This document shows, piece by piece, positions 6,255 to 7,332 of a stretch of DNA of 7,332 nt. The position numbers were made by a program, and so were the translations under genes. This DNA is from Candidatus Cloacimonadota bacterium. Lineage in GTDB: Bacteria; Cloacimonadota; Cloacimonadia; Cloacimonadales; TCS61. Location: positions 1 to 7,332 of the forward strand of contig JAUVIJ010000094.1 in NCBI GenBank assembly GCA_030592835.1, in the 5' to 3' direction. The first letter of the stretch is position 1, and each line of letters starts with the position of its first letter. The notes beneath the pieces are model-generated. The model searched no databases, was not told the origin of the DNA, and saw only the letters and a list, made by a program, of their open reading frames with translations.

Positions 6255-7054
6255 CAATCGATGTACCAGCTTTCGCCAAGTTTGATTCTCTGCAGTTCGA
6301 TAATTTCTTTCTCTAAAATACGTGAGGCAATTAAACGGAATTTTTCTTCGTTATCGCTGACATAAAAAAAATCTTTTCCGGGAGATTTCTCGGTCTTTAA
6401 AATTCCTTCAAGATCCGTAATTACCGCTTCTGCACTATCTATAAGTTCGATGCTGTTGCCGGTTATTCTGGAGATTGCATCTTTTAAGATAGGATAATGC
6501 GTGCAACCGAGAACGAGAACATCGATCTGTTTTTCAAGCAGTGGACTTAAATATTCTTCGATGATCATACCTGCAACCGAATGATCTTCCCAACCTTCTT
6601 CTACCAATGGAACAAATAAAGGACAGGATTTTCCATAAACAACAATATCGGGATTCAACTCTGTGATTGCCCGGGTATAGGCTTCGCTTTTTATGGTTCC
6701 CTGAGTTCCGATTATTCCAATTTTCCCTGATTTGGTTCTCGATACTGCAGCTCTGGCTCCCGGTTTTATCACTCCGATCACCGGTACTTTTAAAATGGAT
6801 TCGAGATGTTCCAGGGCAACTGCAGAAGAAGTATTACAGGCTACAATAATGATTTTGGCACCGGACTGGATCAGAAAACGTGCATTTTGAATGGAAAAAT
6901 CTACAACTGTACGTGGGGATTTCGGACCATAAGGTACTCTGGCAGTATCACCAAAATAGACAATATCCTCATTAGGAAATCTCTTCCTGATCTCCTTGAA
7001 AACAGTTAATCCGCCTACTCCCGAATCAAATATACCAATTGGCTGTTTGTTCAT
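6254..7054 (-). CDS. murI: Glutamate racemase
   Basis: A complete 266-residue glutamate racemase, normal length. It converts L-glutamate to the D-glutamate used by MurD in peptidoglycan precursor synthesis, in the cytoplasm and without cofactor. The two half-sites are intact: IGIFDSGVGGLTV (6-18) with Asp10-Ser11, YFGDTARVPYGPKS (33-46), catalytic Cys73 in VACNTSS (71-77), PLVEEGW (149-155), and catalytic Cys184 with His186 in LGCTHYPIL (182-190). The ATG at 7054 has AAGG a few bases upstream. It is the first gene of the murI / M29-like / pyrG run, and its stop overlaps the next start by one base. The presence of murI implies a peptidoglycan-containing cell. Confidence 0.97.
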   Translation of the reverse strand: MNKQPIGIFDSGVGGLTVFKEIRKRFPNEDIVYFGDTARVPYGPKSPRTVVDFSIQNARFLIQSGAKIIIVACNTSSAVALEHLESILKVPVIGVIKPGARAAVSRTKSGKIGIIGTQGTIKSEAYTRAITELNPDIVVYGKSCPLFVPLVEEGWEDHSVAGMIIEEYLSPLLEKQIDVLVLGCTHYPILKDAISRITGNSIELIDSAEAVITDLEGILKTEKSPGKDFFYVSDNEEKFRLIASRILEKEIIELQRIKLGESWYID

Positions 7055-7138
7055 TTAATACCTTAGAAACCTAAATAGAACTAACTGGAAAAAATAAAAA
7101 TAATTCTTCAATAATCTATATATAATGTGAAGAACAAA

Positions 7139-7147
7139 ATTATATCA
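7139..7147 (-). promoter_or_regulatory. Extended -10 promoter for the murI operon
   Basis: On the minus strand 7147-7139 reads TGATATAAT, a perfect extended -10 (TGn plus TATAAT), 85 bp before the murI start. No good -35 sits at 17 bp, which is common for extended -10 promoters. TTGACT lies closer than a standard -35, with 12 bp to TATAAT. Assignment is by pattern only. Confidence 0.5.
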
Positions 7148-7332
7148 GGGAAAAATAGTCAAATATTTATTGAAAAAAAATCTATGTTTTTAAAACTATG
7201 TTGAAAATCGAAAATATTATTGCCGATATCCGAAAATTATGACCGGATATTATTGTAAAGAGCATAAGAGTTATTAACTCATCTCTTGAAAATAATCAAA
7301 TTACATGATGGCACATCTTTAAGAAAAAAGTT
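7148..7332. other. Upstream region of murI with two small inverted repeats
   Basis: No gene is supported in this AT-rich end of the window. It holds ATATCCG (7226-7232) paired with CGGATAT (7244-7250) around an 11-base loop, and the perfect odd palindrome GAGTTATTAACTC (7268-7280), which has operator-like symmetry. CTATGTT occurs twice near 7180-7205. Either symmetric site could belong to murI control or to a gene beyond the window. Short plus-strand frames here (12 codons from 7239) lack an SD. Confidence 0.4.

Overview
The window looks like a chromosomal segment of an AT-rich bacterium from the FCB lineages that carry a type IX secretion system (T9SS). The main clue is a pair of secreted proteins ending in T9SS type A sorting domains. 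One has the YPNPFNP motif, often seen in Candidatus Cloacimonadota, Ignavibacteria, Calditrichaeota, Marinimicrobia and similar lineages. The exact phylum cannot be fixed from the sequence alone.

Left end, plus strand: a complete ChaN/DUF399-type protein with a signal peptide (21-899), followed at once by a 30-codon open frame (907-999) with its own Shine-Dalgarno (SD) sequence. That frame looks like the N-terminus of a gene cut off where the next, oppositely oriented block begins.

Middle, minus strand: two tandem paralogous T9SS cargo genes, upstream copy 3149->2085 and downstream copy 2032->996, both secreted beta-rich proteins of unknown function. Each start codon is followed by an almost G-free tract of 14-nt repeats that encodes a polar Asn/Thr/Pro-rich leader ahead of the signal peptide. 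In the upstream copy the ATG is in frame with the signal peptide. In the downstream copy the matching ATG is out of frame because the leader is 7 nt shorter. About 80 bp upstream of the first copy a perfect 20-bp inverted repeat brackets 127 bp (3231-3397), the geometry of either an invertible promoter or a small MITE-like element. Together these suggest a variably expressed surface or secreted protein locus. This is the most interesting part of the window, and it is an inference from sequence structure only.

Right end, minus strand: a compact operon murI (glutamate racemase) -> M29 aminopeptidase-like protein lacking the family's metal ligands -> pyrG (CTP synthase). The first two genes overlap at TGATG and the last two are 22 bp apart. 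A good extended -10 promoter lies 85 bp upstream of murI. murI supplies D-glutamate for peptidoglycan and pyrG makes CTP. No rRNA, tRNA, CRISPR array, transposase or integrase was seen.
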